DNA from: UBA6168 sp964573725
GTDB taxonomy: Bacteria; Bacteroidota; Bacteroidia; Chitinophagales; Saprospiraceae
Length of the DNA stretch: 64,000 nt
Assembly: GCA_964573725.1 (NCBI GenBank)
Contig: CAZNLJ010000007.1
Coordinates: 1-64,000 of the forward strand
Reading direction: 5' to 3'
Made by a program: the position numbers and the translations under genes. Shown piece after piece: positions 34,945-43,901 of the stretch (position 1 is the stretch's first letter; every line of letters begins with the position of its first letter). Under the pieces are notes generated by a model. That model saw only the letters and a list, made by a program, of their open reading frames with translations, was not told the origin of the DNA and made no database searches.

Positions 34945-35940
34945 TCAGGCTGCTGGCTCCAGCTCCCCGTATACCTGCAGGATTTCGTCCAGCAGCCCGC
35001 ACAAACTGGAAGGGTCGTCTTCCGTCACAAGCAGGCTCCTGTAATGTTTGATGTGCTGGAAGCCCCGGAAATAGTTGGTGTAGTGTCTGCGCATCTCCAG
35101 GACGCCGAGCTTGGGGCCTTTCCATTCGATGGAATGGAGCAGGTGTTGGCGGGCGGCTTCCACCCGTTCCCGGGTCGTGGGAGGCGGGAGCCGTTCCCCG
35201 GTGGCGAAGAAGTGCTTGATTTCGCGGAAGATCCAGGGATGACCGATACTGGCGCGGCCGACCATGATACCGTCCACCCCGAAGCGGTTTCGGTAGTCGA
35301 GGGCTTTTTCCGGGGAGTCGATGTCCCCGTTGCCGAAGACCGGGATGTGCATACGCGGGTTTTCCTTCACGCGGGCGATGTGGGTCCAATCGGCTTCCCC
35401 CTTGTACATCTGTTTCCGGGTGCGGCCGTGGATGGTGATGGCCTGGATGCCGATGTCCTGCAGCCGCTCGGCGACTTCCACGATGTTGATGGTCCGTTCG
35501 TCCCACCCCAGCCGGGTCTTGACCGTAACCGGTTTACGGGTGCTCTTGACGACGGCGGCGGTCAGGGAGATCATTTTGGGAATGTCCTGCAGCAGTCCCG
35601 CCCCGGCCATCCGGCAGGCCACTTTTGCGACGGGGCATCCGTAGTTGATGTCGATGACGTCCGGGTCGGCCTGCTCCACAATTTGGGCAGCGCCGACCAT
35701 GGATTCGACCTGTCCGCCGAAATACTGGATGCCGATGGGGCGCTCCTCCTCGTAAATGTCCAGTTTCTTGAAACTCTTGTCCGCATCGTGGACCAACCCG
35801 TCCGCGCTGATGAACTCCGTGTACATCATATCCGCCCCTTGTGCTTTGCACAAGCGCCGGAAGGGCGGGTCGCTGACGTCCTCCATCGGTGCCAGCAGGA
35901 GGGGGAACGCTCCCAATTCCACATTGCCTATTCTGACCAT
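34945..35940 (-). CDS. dusB: tRNA-dihydrouridine synthase (DusB-like)
   Basis: A 331-residue FMN-dependent TIM-barrel enzyme that reduces uridines in tRNA. The start is APMEDVSDPPFR, and the catalytic Cys102 lies in DINYGCPVAKV. KTRLGWDE, ITIHGRTRKQMYKGEADW and GNGDIDSPEKA are Dus motifs, and GIMVGRASIGHPWIF closes the phosphate-binding region. The C-terminal helical domain (about 245-331) binds tRNA. It is the first gene of a probable five-gene operon with cca, rimO, the membrane protein and the lipoprotein, and has a close upstream promoter. Confidence 0.95.
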   Translation of the reverse strand: MVRIGNVELGAFPLLLAPMEDVSDPPFRRLCKAQGADMMYTEFISADGLVHDADKSFKKLDIYEEERPIGIQYFGGQVESMVGAAQIVEQADPDVIDINYGCPVAKVACRMAGAGLLQDIPKMISLTAAVVKSTRKPVTVKTRLGWDERTINIVEVAERLQDIGIQAITIHGRTRKQMYKGEADWTHIARVKENPRMHIPVFGNGDIDSPEKALDYRNRFGVDGIMVGRASIGHPWIFREIKHFFATGERLPPPTTRERVEAARQHLLHSIEWKGPKLGVLEMRRHYTNYFRGFQHIKHYRSLLVTEDDPSSLCGLLDEILQVYGELEPAA

Positions 35941-35959
35941 ACGTTTATCGTGATGGCCG

Positions 35960-35967
35960 CAAAAGTA
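35960..35967 (-). promoter_or_regulatory. Candidate promoter of the dusB operon
   Basis: The minus strand reads TACTTTTG (TAnnTTTG), 20 bases before the dusB start. A TTC in place of TTG lies 19 bases further upstream. This would give a leader of only about 14 bases. Confidence 0.5.
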
Positions 35968-36082
35968 GCATATTCCCGCGGCTTACGAACAGATTTTTGT
36001 CGGAACCGGTACCAATCGTCCGGTCGGTACCGCGAGATGGAAGGATTGTTGCAAAAGAAGAAGGGTGGGGGGGGGGAAACAG

Positions 36083-36115
36083 GAAGGCCCTCGTCCGCAG
36101 GGAGCGAGGGCCTTC
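36083..36115 (-). terminator. Hairpin after the small membrane peptide gene
   Basis: GAAGGCCCTCG at 36083-36093 pairs with CGAGGGCCTTC at 36105-36115 (11 bp, 11-base loop). It is 24 bases beyond the stop of the 49-residue peptide gene. A G10 run at 36067-36076 follows in the direction of transcription. Confidence 0.6.
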
Positions 36116-36138
36116 TTCATCCGGTCAGAACCGGTCGT

Positions 36139-36288
36139 TCAGCTGTTCAGCAAGAGGAAGAGGCCGCAAAGCCCGACGCCGATCAGCATGATGGGGAAAA
36201 GTGTTTCAAGCAGTTTGCTTTTCTTTGATAGTGTAACATGGCCGGAGGCGAACTCCAGCCCCGTGTGAGGAGTAGTTTTGCTATACAT
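36139..36288 (-). CDS. 49-residue single-span membrane peptide
   Basis: A short open frame of 49 codons starting at 36288 (MYSKTTPHTG). It has a soluble head with a lysine cluster (LSKKSKLLE) and one hydrophobic segment, LFPIMLIGVGLCGLFLLL, near the C-terminus, ending LNS. The membrane helix, the sensible composition and the hairpin just after the stop support a real gene. The upstream TACCTTTG (36668-36675, minus strand) could be a distant promoter. Family and function unknown. Confidence 0.6.
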   Translation of the reverse strand: MYSKTTPHTGLEFASGHVTLSKKSKLLETLFPIMLIGVGLCGLFLLLNS

Positions 36289-36957
36289 ACGTTCATGGGT
36301 TTAGTGAAAACGGATATGTCAAATGGTTGTATTCACCGGAAGGCGACCGCTTTCGGCCACCGCTGTCGAATGGATCCCGGACGAGCGCGCGAACCTCGTA
36401 ACTGATATGTCCGTTTCCCTGCAAGCCAAGGTTGCGCTTGGGGCGGAATCCCGCCGGAGACGAGTTCGCCGCCGGCTGCCATAGTTTTGTTGAGACTATA
36501 ATCGTAAGGATGCCCGGGCTGTATGCACCCGATCCGCAAGGAAGGGGTTCTTTCCGGCCGGGGCGGGCCATCACAAGGACGAGCGTTTGTCTGGAGTGTC
36601 TGTCTTGCAGGTGTAAGGATCGGAGGTACGTGGCCGAAAGGACCCGTCGTGTTGTATCCTTGTCCGGCAAAGGTAATTGATGTATTTATAAATTTGAAAT
36701 ATTTTGATTCTTTTTTTCTTTTTTTTCAAATCGCTTCCGGTCCGGCCGTCATCCGGACAGGACCGGGGGCGGATCCGGAGGGGGGCGGTCCTTTGTTGAA
36801 CAATGTGTTTGCGGGAGCTTGGCGGGAGGCGGAACAAGCCGAATACGGACCTTTCTCCAACCCATGTGAGGTTTGCACCGGAGGACATCCGGTCGCCGGG
36901 AGTCCCGCCGGGGCACGGTCCGGGGCTTTTTTTAGCAAAAAATAGACGTCCGGAGGC

Positions 36958-36984
36958 TTTGTACCCGAAAAATGACTACTTTTG
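36958..36984 (+). promoter_or_regulatory. Candidate promoter of the HYR giant gene
   Basis: TTTG at 36958-36961 and TACTTTTG at 36977-36984 (TAnnTTTG) are separated by 15 bases, shorter than the usual 17-21. Transcription would begin near 36990, leaving a 130-base leader that contains the CGGACAAG repeats. Confidence 0.45.
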
Positions 36985-37020
36985 CCTTGGCTGAACGAAT
37001 GTTTACCTGTGTGTTAAATT

Positions 37021-37087
37021 TTGTCCGATTGTCGGACAAGTGGCGCTGATTCTCCGGACAAGCACGGTTTTTGACACATCGGACAAG
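37021..37087 (+). repeat. Iterated CGGACAAG motif with an inverted copy
   Basis: CGGACAAG occurs at 37033-37040, 37055-37062 and 37080-37087, spaced 22 and 25 bases. The first copy is also half of a perfect dyad, TTGTCCGA (37021-37028), TTG, TCGGACAA (37032-37039). It lies directly before the start of the giant gene and could be an operator or an RNA-level control site. Confidence 0.55.
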
Positions 37088-37120
37088 CAGCACGAGCAGT
37101 GCAAGACAAATTGTAATCTC

Positions 37121-40100
37121 ATGGTAATGTCAAAACTTACACACCAGGCCCCGGGAGGGGTCTATCCCTTCCGTATTTTCATTCTCCTTATCCTGTTGTT
37201 CACGTCGACTTTTTCGCGGGCGCAGACCACCTGTGACCCGGCGGCCGAGTTCAGCTACGATGCCGGCAGCTATTGCGGGAACGGAGCCGACCCGGTTTTG
37301 ACCCATGCGACGGGGACAGCCGGAAACTTCTCCTTTACCGTCCTGACCGGCGGTCCCAACCTGTCGATCAACTCCCTGACCGGTGCCATCGACCTGGCTG
37401 CCAGCGATGCGGGCCAGTACACGGTGACGAACACCGTGACGACCGGCGGCGGGGGCGGCAGCGCCGCTTCCCTGGTGCTGACCGGCGTCGTGGACGGTCC
37501 GCTCACCGGCGGCATTCCGAAGGCCGTCGAGTTGTACGCGATCAACGATATCCCGGACCTGGAGAACTACAGTTTGTCCAACTTCAACAACGGCAGCACC
37601 AGCCCGACCTCCACTTTCACCTTCCCGGCGGGTTCCCTCGCCGCGGGCACGCACATCTGGGTCGCTTCCGAACCCAACAGTTTCACCACTTATTTCGGGT
37701 TCGCGCCCAACTACATCACATCCACCGTCAATGTCAACGGCGACGACGCCTTCCGGCTTTTTTACAACGGCGCGGCGATCGACGTATTCGGCGAGGTAGG
37801 GGTCGACGGGACGGGCACCCCGTGGGATTACCTCGACGGCTGGGCCTACCGGGTCAGCAACACAGGGCCCGACGGCAATGTCTTCCAGTTGGGAAGCTGG
37901 ACTTTCAGCGGCATCAATGCGCTGGACGGCACCACCACCAATGGCACCGCCGGGACGCCCTGGCCGATCGGCACCTACAGTTTCGGCGGATCTTCGGTCA
38001 GCTGTAGCGTAAGTATCGAAATCGTGGCTCCTCCCCTCGCCGATGCCGGCGAGAGCACCCTCGTCTGCGAAGGGAGCCCCATCATCCTGTCCGCCTCGGG
38101 TACCGGCGGTGTTTGGTCCGGAGGTTCCGGTTCCTTCAGCGACATAAACCTGCCCAATGCCGTTTACACGCCGGCTCCGGCCGAGTACGGCACTTCCGTG
38201 TCCCTGACATGGACGGTCAGCAGCACGGGCGGTATTTGCACCAGCGCCACCGATGAGGTCCAACTGACGCTGCTGTCGGCCTCGGATGCGGAATTCAGTT
38301 ACGGGGACAGCCTGTACTGCCCATCGGCATCCGCTTTTTCCCCGCTCCATTCGACCGGTACGGACGGCATCTATTCCTACGTGGCTGTTGCCGGCGGACC
38401 GAATCTCCAGCTGGATCCTGAGTCGGGCACCGTCGACCCCAGCCAGAGCGACCTCGGCACCTATGCGGTCACCAACACGGTCAGCGGCTGCGGCAACATG
38501 GTCATCACCGGCGTGGTGGACGGTCCGATTACCGGCGGCCTTCCCAAGGCGATTTCCTTTTACACCCTCGCCGATATCCCCGACCTGAGCGCTTACGGAT
38601 TCGGATCCGCCAACAACGGCGGCGGATCGGACGGCGAGGAATACACCTTCCCGCCGGTCGCCGTACCACAAGGTACCCACTTGTGGGTGGCTACCGAGTC
38701 GAACGCTTTCGAAGCCTTCTTCGGTTTTGCACCCGATTTCACGGATAATTTCGCCCCCTCGATCAATGGCGACGATGCCATCGAACTCTTCTGCCATGGT
38801 ATGGTCATCGATGTATTCGGTGACATCAACGTGGACGGGACCGGCACGCCTTGGGATTATCTCGACGGATGGGCCTACCGGAAGGACGATACCGGGCCCG
38901 ACGGACCCTTCTTCCGGTTGGAAGATTGGACGTTCAGTGGTGCCAATGCCCTGGATTTCGTCAATACGAACAGCAGTGCACCGAACCCGATGCCCGCCAA
39001 TACCTTCACGTCCCAAGCGGGGCCGTATTGTGCGGACGACAGCCACACCCTGGTCATCACCATCGAGGACAACGAGGCGCCCTTGCTCGACTGTCCTTCC
39101 GACATCCAGGTCAACCTGGCTCCGGGCGCCTGCGAAGCTGTCGTGAACTTCCAGGTCAGCGCCACCGACAATTGCGCGGCCAGCCCTTCCGTGCAGCAAA
39201 CCGACCTCGGCGGGCTCTCCAACGGCAGTTCTTTCCCGATCGGACAGTACACCCTGACTTTCGAGTCGGCGGATCCGACGGGCAACACCAGCACTTGTTC
39301 CTTCGACGTTACCATCATCGAGTATGCGAATCCGACACCGACACTGACCTGCAACGATTTCGTATCGGCTTCGCTCGATGCCGCCGGCCAGGCACATATC
39401 GGTGCGGACATGGTGCTCGAAGGCGGCCCTTACGGTTGCTACGACCACTATCAGGTGGATGTGCTCACCGGTACGGGTCTTTCCCTGGGCGATGTGCTCG
39501 GATGCAATCATATCGGAACCGTCTATACGGTCATGGTGACCGACCCGGATACCGGCAACAAGTGCTGGGGAACCATCCAGGTGGAGGACAAGTTGCCACC
39601 GGTCATCACCTGCCAGGACCTCACCATTTCCTGTACGGTGCAGGTGGACCAGGTACCCGCTCCGGTGGTCAGTGACAATTGCGACGCCAATCCGCTGCTC
39701 AACATGACGGAGCTGTTGTTGATCGACAACGATGCCTGCGATGACGACCAGGTCCAATACCGCCGTTCCTGGGTGGCTGCGGATGACTACGGCAACCTGG
39801 CGGTTCCCTGCCAGCAGGTCATCACCATCGAGCGGCCGGCCGCCGTCGACTTTCCGGAGGACATCACCTGGCATTGCAGCCAGTACGGCGACTACCCGGG
39901 CATCATCACCGCAACGGCCCTGCACCCAGGTGTGATCGACCAGGATGCCGGTACCGCCGGCATACAGGTTTCCGCGTCCTTGTCCGGTTCCGTGCTCGGC
40001 GCCACCGGCTCAGGCATGCCGTCCAACATCCAGGGAGAATTCTGCCAATACAATTACAGCCACTCGGACGAGGTGCTGTCCGTCTGCGGTTCGCAGGACG

Positions 40101-43100
40101 GCGTCTTCAAGGTCGTCCGTACCTGGACGGTCTTCGACTGGTGCGCCGGGCAGGTCGTTACGACAGGTGTCGGCGGGGAGGACAATGTCCAGCTCATCAA
40201 GGTACTCGATGCGGAGGGTCCCTCCATCAGCCTACCTACCGACCTGACGGTTGCGGTCAATATGCCGGCGGCTCATCCGCAACTGTGCGGAACCACCGGA
40301 CCGATACCGATGGCGTCGGTCTCCGACAACTGTTCCGGGGTGGCGGCCATGCACATCTTCACCCCCCTCGGGGAAGCGGTCAACGGGATGGTTCCGGCGC
40401 CGGGCCTTTCGATCGGCAACCATACCATCACCTACACGGCAGTGGACCATTGCGGCAATTTCACCTCCGTGTCCGCAACCTTGACCGTCGTGGACCAAAC
40501 CGCTCCGGTGGCGGTATGTGACGACATCACGGACGTAAACCTGTCCTCCGACGGTCTGGCCGAAGTATATGCCTACACATTTGACGACGGCAGCCACGAC
40601 AATTGCTGCCTGGATCACTACGAAGTACGCCGGATGGCAGATCCCTGCGACGACGGCCACAACGACCTCACCTTCGGTCCGTCCGTCCGGTTCTGCTGCG
40701 CCGACGTCGACGCCGGAGCCCAGGAAGTGGTTTTCCGGGCCTACGATTGTTTCGGCAACTACAACGAATGCATGGTCACCGTGCTCGTCCAGGACAAGCA
40801 GGTGCCGACCCTGGTCAGTTGCCCGGCCAACCAGCGCATCACTTGCGACGAATTCGCGGACCTTTGGGAAACCCAACTTTCCGCCCTCACCACCGCGGCG
40901 GAACGCAGCCAGCTTTTCGATGCCGCTTTCGGGGCGGCGGAGTTCCAGGACAACTGCACGGCCGTATTGAACCGCACTTTCAGCAGCAATATCGACCAAT
41001 GCCTGGAAGGGACGATCACCCGTGGCTGGACAGCCACGGATGCCGCCGGAAACACATCCGTCAGCTGCAGCCAGACCTTGTTCATCGACCATGTGTCCGA
41101 TTGGACGGTCTCCTTCCCGGCCGACCTCAGTGTCAACTGCGGTACCACCGTGCCTGATTTCGGCGAACCGGCCATTTTCTCGGAAACCTGCGAATTGGTA
41201 GGTGTGTCCTACCACGACCAGGTCTACACGGTCGTGCCGGACGCCTGCTACAAGATAGAACGGACCTGGACGCTCATCAACTGGTGTGTGGTCGGGTCTG
41301 AAATCGACCAGGAAGTCGTGGAATCCTCCGAACGGGCCTTCCAACTTGCCTTCCCGCAGGAACCTTGTGATTTCGACGGGGACGGCGACTGCGATACCCG
41401 TACGTTCCGGGACAGCTGGCGGGTGGCTCCCAAGTCCAAGCCTACGGCCGGACAGGCTACCACGGCGACCGGACCGGATACGGACCCGGACAGCGACCCC
41501 TGGGACGGATACATCACCTACAAGCAGGTCATCAAGGTCAATGATACCGTGGACCCGGTTTTTTCGGCCGGCTGCGACATCCCGGACGTGTGCGTGACGG
41601 AAGCGGTCTGCTACACCACCCTCACCCTTCCGGTGCCGGTGGTGGACGAATGCAGCCCGAACGTAACCGTGACGGTCTCGCTGGATTACAACGGAACCTT
41701 GCTGACCGGCTTCGGTCCCATCAGCGGGGTAGCCCCGGGCACCTACACGGTGACCTACAACGCCATGGACAATTGCAACAACCAATCCGCGTGCGTGGGC
41801 ACCGTTACGGTCAAGGATTGCAAGAATCCCACCGTCCAGTGTGTGACGGATACCCTGGATTACGTCGAGATCCACATCACCGATGAAGTCGGTACGCCTT
41901 TCGGTCCGGAACTGTTCGTGTACGCTGCCCAGGACAATTGCAGTGCACCGGAAGATATCCGGTTGTCCTTCTCCCCCCATCCGGCCGATACGGTGCTGGT
42001 GGCCAAGTGTGAGAAGACCGCCGCCAACGAGGTGATTCCCGGATTGAACAACATCAACGTCTACGCGATCGATGAGGCCGGCAATGCCACGATTTGTGCC
42101 ACCGCGGTGGAGGTGGTGGCGGTCGGTGACGTGTGCGACGAACCACTCGTCGTAACAGGGGGTACCATCACCAACGAGAACGACCACGCCTTGACGGGCG
42201 TGCATGTCAGCCTGGGCGGAACGGTCAGTGCGAGCACGACCACCCAGTCGGGTGGAACCTACCAGTTCAACGGGTTGGTGTACGGCGGTGACTATACGGT
42301 CGTACCCTCCAAGGACGACGTCCCGCTGAACGGCGTGACGACCTTCGACTTGGTATTGATCTCCAAGCATATCCTCGGCACCCAGCCCTTGGCCACACCA
42401 TATAAGCTGATAGCGGCGGATGCCAACAATTCCAAGACCATCACCACGTTCGACCTGGTGGAACTGCGGAAATTGATCCTGTTCATGTACGATCACCTCC
42501 CGAACAACACTTCCTGGCGGTTCGTACGGAAAGGCTTCGTGTTCCCGAACCCGACCAATCCATGGCAGACGACCTTCCCGGAGCTGGTCAATATGAACGA
42601 CCTGGCGGGTTCCCAGTTGGACATGAACTTCATCGGTGTCAAGGTCGGGGATGTCAATGGCAGTGCCGCCCCGGGACTTACGGGCAGCGCCGACGAACGG
42701 ACCGGACAATCCCCCGTGCGGATCCCGGGCGCGGATGCGACCATCCGCAAAGGCGAGCGTTTCACCTTGCCGCTTGACATCATGGAAAGCCGATTGGCCG
42801 GCATGCAGTTCACCTTGGATTTCGATGCCTCCGCCTTGCGGTTGGAAGGGGTCACACCCGGAATCATCGGCCAGGAACATATCTACACCGGATTATCGGA
42901 TATCGGTGCCGTGACGGTCAGTTGGAACACGGTGGACGGGCAACCGGCACAGCTGGCGGGAAGCTTGTTTCAGGTGGAATTCACGGCCCGGAAAGACCTG
43001 CAACTCCGCGAGGCGGTGCAAATCGGTTCCCGATTCACCGTGGCGGAAGCTTATCGGGAGGACTTGACCGTCCATCCGGTCGTGCTTGATTTCGGCAGTC

Positions 43101-43378
43101 CGGAGGAAGGGTCCTTCCGCGTATATCAGAATATGCCCAATCCTTTCGGTTTGGAGACGGTCATCGGATTGGACCTTCCGGTTGCCGGTACGGTCCACCT
43201 CCAATTGACGGATCTCGCCGGTCGCGTAGTCGCCAGCCGGAGTTACGATCTGGCAAGCGGACATCAGCAGATAACATTGGACCGCAGCAGCCTGCCGCTC
43301 GCACCCGGGGTATATTACTATACAGTCCGGTTGGAGGAAGGGGATTCGGTCACCCGCAAGCTGGTAGTGGGCCAGTAA
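37121..43378 (+). CDS. Giant T9SS-secreted HYR-repeat protein with lamin-tail-like, dockerin-like and cohesin-like segments
   Basis: A 2085-residue protein from 37121 (MVMSKL; 37127 is also possible, and 37040 would add 27 residues). A signal peptide ends near FSRAQ. Two lamin-tail-like domains, at about 119-297 and 460-637, share TGVVDGP, GGIPKA or GGLPKA, a G-F-A-P motif and GTGTPWDYLDGWAYR. From about 650 come many HYR-like domains with paired cysteines (DNEAPLLDCPSDI, SDNCSGVAAMH, KDCKNPTVQC). A Cna-B-like or regulatory-like segment and two dockerin-like repeats (GVTTFDLVLISKHILG, TITTFDLVELRKLIL) lie at about 1685-1847, and a cohesin-like beta-sandwich at about 1870-1990. The last 85 residues (FRVYQNMPNPFG, then LTDLAGRVV) are a T9SS type A tail. 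An adhesin or matrix protein is likely; no enzyme domain is seen. Confidence 0.9.
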   Translation: MVMSKLTHQAPGGVYPFRIFILLILLFTSTFSRAQTTCDPAAEFSYDAGSYCGNGADPVLTHATGTAGNFSFTVLTGGPNLSINSLTGAIDLAASDAGQYTVTNTVTTGGGGGSAASLVLTGVVDGPLTGGIPKAVELYAINDIPDLENYSLSNFNNGSTSPTSTFTFPAGSLAAGTHIWVASEPNSFTTYFGFAPNYITSTVNVNGDDAFRLFYNGAAIDVFGEVGVDGTGTPWDYLDGWAYRVSNTGPDGNVFQLGSWTFSGINALDGTTTNGTAGTPWPIGTYSFGGSSVSCSVSIEIVAPPLADAGESTLVCEGSPIILSASGTGGVWSGGSGSFSDINLPNAVYTPAPAEYGTSVSLTWTVSSTGGICTSATDEVQLTLLSASDAEFSYGDSLYCPSASAFSPLHSTGTDGIYSYVAVAGGPNLQLDPESGTVDPSQSDLGTYAVTNTVSGCGNMVITGVVDGPITGGLPKAISFYTLADIPDLSAYGFGSANNGGGSDGEEYTFPPVAVPQGTHLWVATESNAFEAFFGFAPDFTDNFAPSINGDDAIELFCHGMVIDVFGDINVDGTGTPWDYLDGWAYRKDDTGPDGPFFRLEDWTFSGANALDFVNTNSSAPNPMPANTFTSQAGPYCADDSHTLVITIEDNEAPLLDCPSDIQVNLAPGACEAVVNFQVSATDNCAASPSVQQTDLGGLSNGSSFPIGQYTLTFESADPTGNTSTCSFDVTIIEYANPTPTLTCNDFVSASLDAAGQAHIGADMVLEGGPYGCYDHYQVDVLTGTGLSLGDVLGCNHIGTVYTVMVTDPDTGNKCWGTIQVEDKLPPVITCQDLTISCTVQVDQVPAPVVSDNCDANPLLNMTELLLIDNDACDDDQVQYRRSWVAADDYGNLAVPCQQVITIERPAAVDFPEDITWHCSQYGDYPGIITATALHPGVIDQDAGTAGIQVSASLSGSVLGATGSGMPSNIQGEFCQYNYSHSDEVLSVCGSQDGVFKVVRTWTVFDWCAGQVVTTGVGGEDNVQLIKVLDAEGPSISLPTDLTVAVNMPAAHPQLCGTTGPIPMASVSDNCSGVAAMHIFTPLGEAVNGMVPAPGLSIGNHTITYTAVDHCGNFTSVSATLTVVDQTAPVAVCDDITDVNLSSDGLAEVYAYTFDDGSHDNCCLDHYEVRRMADPCDDGHNDLTFGPSVRFCCADVDAGAQEVVFRAYDCFGNYNECMVTVLVQDKQVPTLVSCPANQRITCDEFADLWETQLSALTTAAERSQLFDAAFGAAEFQDNCTAVLNRTFSSNIDQCLEGTITRGWTATDAAGNTSVSCSQTLFIDHVSDWTVSFPADLSVNCGTTVPDFGEPAIFSETCELVGVSYHDQVYTVVPDACYKIERTWTLINWCVVGSEIDQEVVESSERAFQLAFPQEPCDFDGDGDCDTRTFRDSWRVAPKSKPTAGQATTATGPDTDPDSDPWDGYITYKQVIKVNDTVDPVFSAGCDIPDVCVTEAVCYTTLTLPVPVVDECSPNVTVTVSLDYNGTLLTGFGPISGVAPGTYTVTYNAMDNCNNQSACVGTVTVKDCKNPTVQCVTDTLDYVEIHITDEVGTPFGPELFVYAAQDNCSAPEDIRLSFSPHPADTVLVAKCEKTAANEVIPGLNNINVYAIDEAGNATICATAVEVVAVGDVCDEPLVVTGGTITNENDHALTGVHVSLGGTVSASTTTQSGGTYQFNGLVYGGDYTVVPSKDDVPLNGVTTFDLVLISKHILGTQPLATPYKLIAADANNSKTITTFDLVELRKLILFMYDHLPNNTSWRFVRKGFVFPNPTNPWQTTFPELVNMNDLAGSQLDMNFIGVKVGDVNGSAAPGLTGSADERTGQSPVRIPGADATIRKGERFTLPLDIMESRLAGMQFTLDFDASALRLEGVTPGIIGQEHIYTGLSDIGAVTVSWNTVDGQPAQLAGSLFQVEFTARKDLQLREAVQIGSRFTVAEAYREDLTVHPVVLDFGSPEEGSFRVYQNMPNPFGLETVIGLDLPVAGTVHLQLTDLAGRVVASRSYDLASGHQQITLDRSSLPLAPGVYYYTVRLEEGDSVTRKLVVGQ

Positions 43379-43409
43379 TTGTCCGGACAGGACTTCGGGC
43401 GCCCCGAGA

Positions 43410-43444
43410 GCGTGCTGTCGACATTCGACGGCACGCTTTTTTTT
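43410..43444 (+). terminator. Intrinsic terminator of the HYR giant
   Basis: A 12-bp stem (43410-43421 with 43425-43436, including one G-T pair) closes on a three-base loop and is followed by eight T. It lies 31 bases after the stop codon. Confidence 0.92.
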
Positions 43445-43646
43445 ATGTGCATACCCCGACAGAATGTGATGGAGACGCACATCAATCGGCGGGACAGGCC
43501 GTTCGGAGGTCCCCGGCTTCCGGGGGCGGCCATGCGGCCATGACGCGTCAGACCCCTATGTTCGGCAATCGAATGCGGGGCGGGCACAAGGTACGGCGGT
43601 TTGGATTACGCCCGGAGCGACTTATTTTTACAGAAAGTGAAGCAAG

Positions 43647-43880
43647 ATGGAACAGGCAGCATGGACAGGAAAGACCTTGATGGCGATCGGTGTGGGCTTG
43701 GTGGTCGTCGGCATGATTTGGTATCTGGCAGGTGACAAATTGCACTGGCTCGGAAGGCTACCGGGAGACATCCGGGTGGAGCGGCCAGGCGTGCGCATAT
43801 ACATACCGTTGACCACCATGTTGTTATTGAGCGTACTGATTGGAATGGTACGATTTGTCATCCGGAAATGGTGGCCTTGA
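43647..43880 (+). CDS. DUF2905-family small membrane protein
   Basis: A 77-residue protein with two membrane helices (about 9-27 and 52-70). Between them is the family signature GRLPGDIRVERPGVRIYIP. The family is widespread and of unknown function. A TATTTTTA element at 43623-43630, just before the start, is a loose promoter match. It is convergent with accD, 21 bases apart. Confidence 0.9.
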   Translation: MEQAAWTGKTLMAIGVGLVVVGMIWYLAGDKLHWLGRLPGDIRVERPGVRIYIPLTTMLLLSVLIGMVRFVIRKWWP

Positions 43881-43901
43881 GCGCGCGCGTCCGGAAAGCC
43901 G

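Larger units (their letters stand above)
36289..37120. other. Long intergenic region before the HYR giant
   Basis: An 832-base stretch between divergent genes. It is strongly AT-rich at 36670-36730, with TAAATTTG at 36689-36696 (plus) and TACCTTTG at 36668-36675 (minus). The promoter-like TACTTTTG at 36977-36984 and the iterated CGGACAAG motif (37021-37087) lie near the giant gene. No credible protein is encoded; a 125-codon minus-strand frame at 36293-36670 has non-coding composition. Confidence 0.5.

Noticed and set aside
34883..35506. N-terminal extension of the CCA enzyme
   Set aside because: The extension lies opposite dusB, and the nucleotidyltransferase fold begins at the chosen start.
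36293..36670. A 125-codon minus-strand frame
   Set aside because: Non-coding composition, no family features, and it runs through promoter-like AT-rich sequence.
37130..39925. A 931-codon minus-strand open frame opposite the HYR giant
   Set aside because: Its residues are a shadow of the GC-rich coding frame on the other strand, with no domain signal. The same holds for 40232-42880.
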